DNA of 64,000 nucleotides from Stenotrophobium rhamnosiphilum (GTDB lineage: Bacteria > Pseudomonadota > Gammaproteobacteria > Nevskiales > Nevskiaceae). This document shows, piece by piece, positions 61,699 through 64,000 of this stretch. The notes under the pieces were generated by a model. It worked only from the letters and a program-made list of their open reading frames with translations, ran no database searches and was not told the origin of the DNA. The position numbers and the translations under genes were made by a program. Each line of letters starts with the position of its first letter. The first letter of the stretch is position 1. Location: NCBI RefSeq assembly GCF_003052265.1, contig NZ_QANS01000005.1, positions 348,285-412,284 of the forward strand, in the 5' to 3' direction.

Positions 61699-63593
61699 CT
61701 GCCGCGTAGCGCTTCCAGCTCTTCCCAGCGCGCGTAAACAGTATTGAGCTCAGCAGTCACTGCCGCGAGCTTTTGCTGCACTTCAATTGCCTTGGCTTTG
61801 TCCTTCTGGAAAAATCCTGGCGTGTTGACCTGCTCGCTCAGCTTGGTCTGCTCGGCTTCGAGCTTCTCAATTTTCTTCGGCAGCGCATCCAGCTCGCGCT
61901 TGTCCTGACTGCCGAGCTTGCTGGCCGACATCGGCAATGGCGCTGGCGCAACCGCAGCAACAGGCGCAGCCGTAAACACTTTAGCTTTTACCGGCTTGGC
62001 TTCTGGCGCTGACGGGCGCTGACGCAACCAATCGTCGTAGCCACCGATGTATTCGTTAACGTTGCCATTGCCTTCAAATACGAGACTGCGGCCGATGACG
62101 TTATTAATGAATGCGCGGTCATGTGACACCAGCAACACAGTGCCGGTGTAATCGAGTAACAGTTCTTCCAACAGCTCAAGCGTTTCTACGTCGAGATCGT
62201 TGGTCGGTTCGTCGAGTACCAACAGGTTTGATGGTTTAGCGAACAGCTTGGCCAGCATCAGACGATTGCGCTCACCACCCGACAGCGATTTGATTGGACT
62301 GCGCGCACGATCCGGCGTGAACAAGAATTCCTGCAGATAGCCCATCACGTGCTTGCGCTGATCGCCGATCTGAACGTAATCCTTACCTTCAGCGACGTTA
62401 TCGAGCACTGACATTTCTTCTTTCAGTGCTCCACGCAGCTGATCGAAGTAAGCCACTTCCAATTTAGAGCCAAGCTTTAGATTGCCCGACGTCGGTTGCA
62501 ACTGACCGAGCAATAGATTGATCAGCGTGGTTTTACCCGCGCCGTTAGGACCAATGATGCCGAGCTTGTCGCCACGAATCACCGTCGCGGTGAGCCCACG
62601 AATCGTTGGCGTTGTTGCGCCTGGATAGGTGTAGCTGACGTTTTCAGCTTCTGCCACCAACTTGCCTGAGCGCTCTGCTTCTTGCACCAGCATGCGGGCC
62701 TGTCCGGGTCCGTTGCGGCGTTCGCTATAAGCCTCACGCATTTCCATCAGGCGCTTAACGCGGCCCATGTCGCGCGTGCGTCGAGCTTCGACGCCTCTGC
62801 GAATCCACTTTTCTTCCTGCGCCAAACGTTTGTCGAACAACGCGCGCTCTTGTGACTCTGAGTGCAGGCGCTCTTCACGACGGCGCAAAAAGTTTTCGTA
62901 ATCGCCGGGCCAGCTGGTGAGCCAACCACGATCCAATTCGAGAATGCGTGTGGCGAGATTGCGCAAAAAAGCACGGTCATGGGTGACGAACAGAATTGCG
63001 CCGTCCCATGCTTTAAAGAATTCTTCGATCCAGCCAATGCTGGCGATGTCGAGATGGTTGGTCGGTTCGTCGAGCAACAACAGGTCGGGCTCAGACACCA
63101 AGGCCTGCGCCAACAACACGCGACGTTTCAAACCACCGGAGAGACTGGAGAACTCTTCATCGCCCGGCAATTCCAAACGTGTGACGGTTTCCAGCACGCG
63201 TGATTCGAGATTCCAACCATCCTGCGCGTCCATCTGATCTTGCAGACGGCCGAGTTTTTTCAGATCCGGATCTGCTTGTTCAATCAGGTGGTGATATTCA
63301 GCAACCAATTTGCCGGTGGCGCCGAGGCCCATCGCAACAACGTCGTACACCGAACCGCTGATCGTGGTCGGAACCTCCTGCACCAAAGTCGCAATCTTCA
63401 GACTCTGCGCGCGAATGATTTCGCCGTCGTCTGGCTTCTGCTCACCCGCAATCAGTTTGAGCAAGGTCGACTTGCCCATGCCGTTACGGCCGATCAAACA
63501 AACGCGCTCGCCGCGCTCAATAGTGAAGCCGGCCTTATCCAGCAGCACGGTATTACCGAGCCTTAGGCTCACATCGCGCAGGGTCAGAAGCAT
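61695..63593 (-). CDS. uup: ABC-F ATPase Uup
   Basis: 632-residue soluble ABC-F protein, counted from ATG 63593 (MLLTLRDVSLRLGN); an ATG 33 nt upstream is not supported. Two ATPase cassettes: Walker A GRNGMGKST near residue 37 and GPNGAGKTT near 352; signatures LSGGLKRR and LSGGERNR; Walker B LLLLDEPTNHLD and LLVLDEPTNDLD. The linker between them (about 235-320) and a C-terminal coiled coil (about 545-625, KRELDALPKKIEKLEAEQTKLSEQ) are typical of Uup, which acts on ribosomes and in genome stability. Confidence 0.95.
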   Translation of the reverse strand: MLLTLRDVSLRLGNTVLLDKAGFTIERGERVCLIGRNGMGKSTLLKLIAGEQKPDDGEIIRAQSLKIATLVQEVPTTISGSVYDVVAMGLGATGKLVAEYHHLIEQADPDLKKLGRLQDQMDAQDGWNLESRVLETVTRLELPGDEEFSSLSGGLKRRVLLAQALVSEPDLLLLDEPTNHLDIASIGWIEEFFKAWDGAILFVTHDRAFLRNLATRILELDRGWLTSWPGDYENFLRRREERLHSESQERALFDKRLAQEEKWIRRGVEARRTRDMGRVKRLMEMREAYSERRNGPGQARMLVQEAERSGKLVAEAENVSYTYPGATTPTIRGLTATVIRGDKLGIIGPNGAGKTTLINLLLGQLQPTSGNLKLGSKLEVAYFDQLRGALKEEMSVLDNVAEGKDYVQIGDQRKHVMGYLQEFLFTPDRARSPIKSLSGGERNRLMLAKLFAKPSNLLVLDEPTNDLDVETLELLEELLLDYTGTVLLVSHDRAFINNVIGRSLVFEGNGNVNEYIGGYDDWLRQRPSAPEAKPVKAKVFTAAPVAAVAPAPLPMSASKLGSQDKRELDALPKKIEKLEAEQTKLSEQVNTPGFFQKDKAKAIEVQQKLAAVTAELNTVYARWEELEALRGS

Positions 63594-63897
63594 AGAAATA
63601 AACCGTCTTAGAAGTCCCTTGAACAAGGGACTGGGTATGGCTTGTGAAAAGCGCCGTGGGCCTTCGCCACCACGCTATCGCGTGGTGCGGCTGTCAGCAT
63701 CGAATTGTCAGTATATGCGCATAGAGTACAAGGGTTATTTGAATTCGCATTTTCAAAATACCCTCACAAGTACCCTCACCTGAAACTGATGCTTACAACC
63801 TTGCCAAGCCGCCGCTCTTCGTTATGAGCAAAAAAGTGGCGCGAATCTTCTCATGGACAGTGATGAGGTCACAACAACAAATCAAAATATAACGAGA
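63594..63897. other. Gene-free region with hairpins upstream of uup
   Basis: AGTCCCTTG/CAAGGGACT (63613-63632) and CACCACGC/GCGTGGTG (63668-63687) are perfect small palindromes. TATACT on the minus strand (63715-63710) could be a -10 box of uup, but I found no good -35. No gene is credible. Confidence 0.5.
63759..63779. repeat. Direct repeat TACCCTCAC
   Basis: TACCCTCAC occurs at 63759-63767 and 63771-63779, 12 nt apart. Similar tandem words are seen beside tyrosine-recombinase attachment sites, but no integrase is in the window. Confidence 0.4.
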
Positions 63898-64000
63898 TGG
63901 ACTTCCCCTACTTTTGTAGACATCACCTAGCCATATTTTGAAGCTCTCTCATACTCGTATGGGCTGATGTTGCCGATGTGACTGTGACGACGACTGCGGT
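63898..64000 (-). mobile_element. End of an IS3-type insertion sequence (cut by the window edge)
   Basis: TGGACTTCCCCTACTTTTG at 63898 looks like the terminal inverted repeat. The transposase tail is read on the minus strand from beyond the window. Only 103 nt are visible, so the family subgroup and completeness cannot be judged. Confidence 0.65.
63927..64000 (-). CDS. IS3 family transposase OrfB, C-terminal end (partial)
   Basis: The visible 24 codons end RRHSHIGNISPYEYERASKY-G and stop (TAG at 63929-63927). HSxxGxxSPxEYE is the conserved final block of IS3-family DDE transposases. The gene begins to the right of the window. Confidence 0.75.
   Translation of the reverse strand, partial: RSRRHSHIGNISPYEYERASKYG

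Overview
The window looks like a chromosomal segment of a gammaproteobacterium. Supporting points are E. coli-type lipopolysaccharide genes (kdsD, kdsC, lptC, lptA, lptB), mpl, rnd, dinB, dusB, an OMPLA-type pldA, a short adenylate kinase of about 186 residues, an ilvB-type attenuator leader, and the outer-membrane families DUF1302/DUF1329 and FadL that are common in lipid- and hydrocarbon-using Gammaproteobacteria (for example the Nevskiales). The genus is inference. Base composition is moderately GC-rich throughout. No tRNA, rRNA, CRISPR array, prophage or complete mobile element is visible, except for one end of an IS3-type insertion sequence at the right edge.

Layout. 0.2-2.4 kb: ethanolamine ammonia-lyase (eutBC). 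2.4-5.7 kb: a minus-strand block with an ABC-2 transporter pair, ibaG and murA. 5.8-7.8 kb: photolyase and a YajQ-type protein. 7.9-11.4 kb: the Kdo/LPS-export operon kdsD-kdsC-lptC-lptA-lptB. 11.6-15.4 kb: a DUF1329/DUF1302 envelope pair. 15.4-20.5 kb: mpl, a membrane protein, rnd, adk and ppa. 20.5-23.4 kb: a candidate small RNA, a c-di-GMP phosphodiesterase-type protein and a small zinc-finger protein. 23.5-26.2 kb: a second DUF1302 protein. 26.3-30.7 kb: an oligopeptide ABC operon (oppABCD). 30.7-33.6 kb: an EamA exporter and acetolactate synthase with a leader-peptide attenuator. 33.7-40.5 kb: housekeeping and envelope genes ending in dusB. 40.6-47.6 kb: a lipid-flavoured block (GMC oxidoreductase, lactonase-like hydrolase, two YeeE/YedE halves, FadL, acyl-CoA dehydrogenase). 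47.8-54.7 kb: response regulator, DUF423, a saccharopine-dehydrogenase-like enzyme, DsbD, and a secreted metalloprotease with four Ig-like repeats and a Gly-rich sorting tail. 55-60 kb: two CsgG-like lipoproteins, an adenylate cyclase and a K+/H+ antiporter. 60-63.6 kb: a lone AbiEi-type antitoxin, pldA and uup.

The most unusual material lies between genes. A 271-nt cruciform-like element ends 11 nt before the rnd start codon. A candidate sRNA of about 160 nt has a promoter, a closing stem and a terminator all in register. Three units spaced exactly 48 nt apart each carry a different palindrome. A GTAGGGTGCGC repeat sits in the same orientation at the stop codons of three unrelated genes (eutC, lptB, dusB). 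The ilvB leader peptide is a clean, previously unannotated small gene. No complete, clearly novel multi-gene system could be demonstrated; the protease/accessory pair, the DUF1329/DUF1302 genes and the twin CsgG lipoproteins are the best protein-level candidates.
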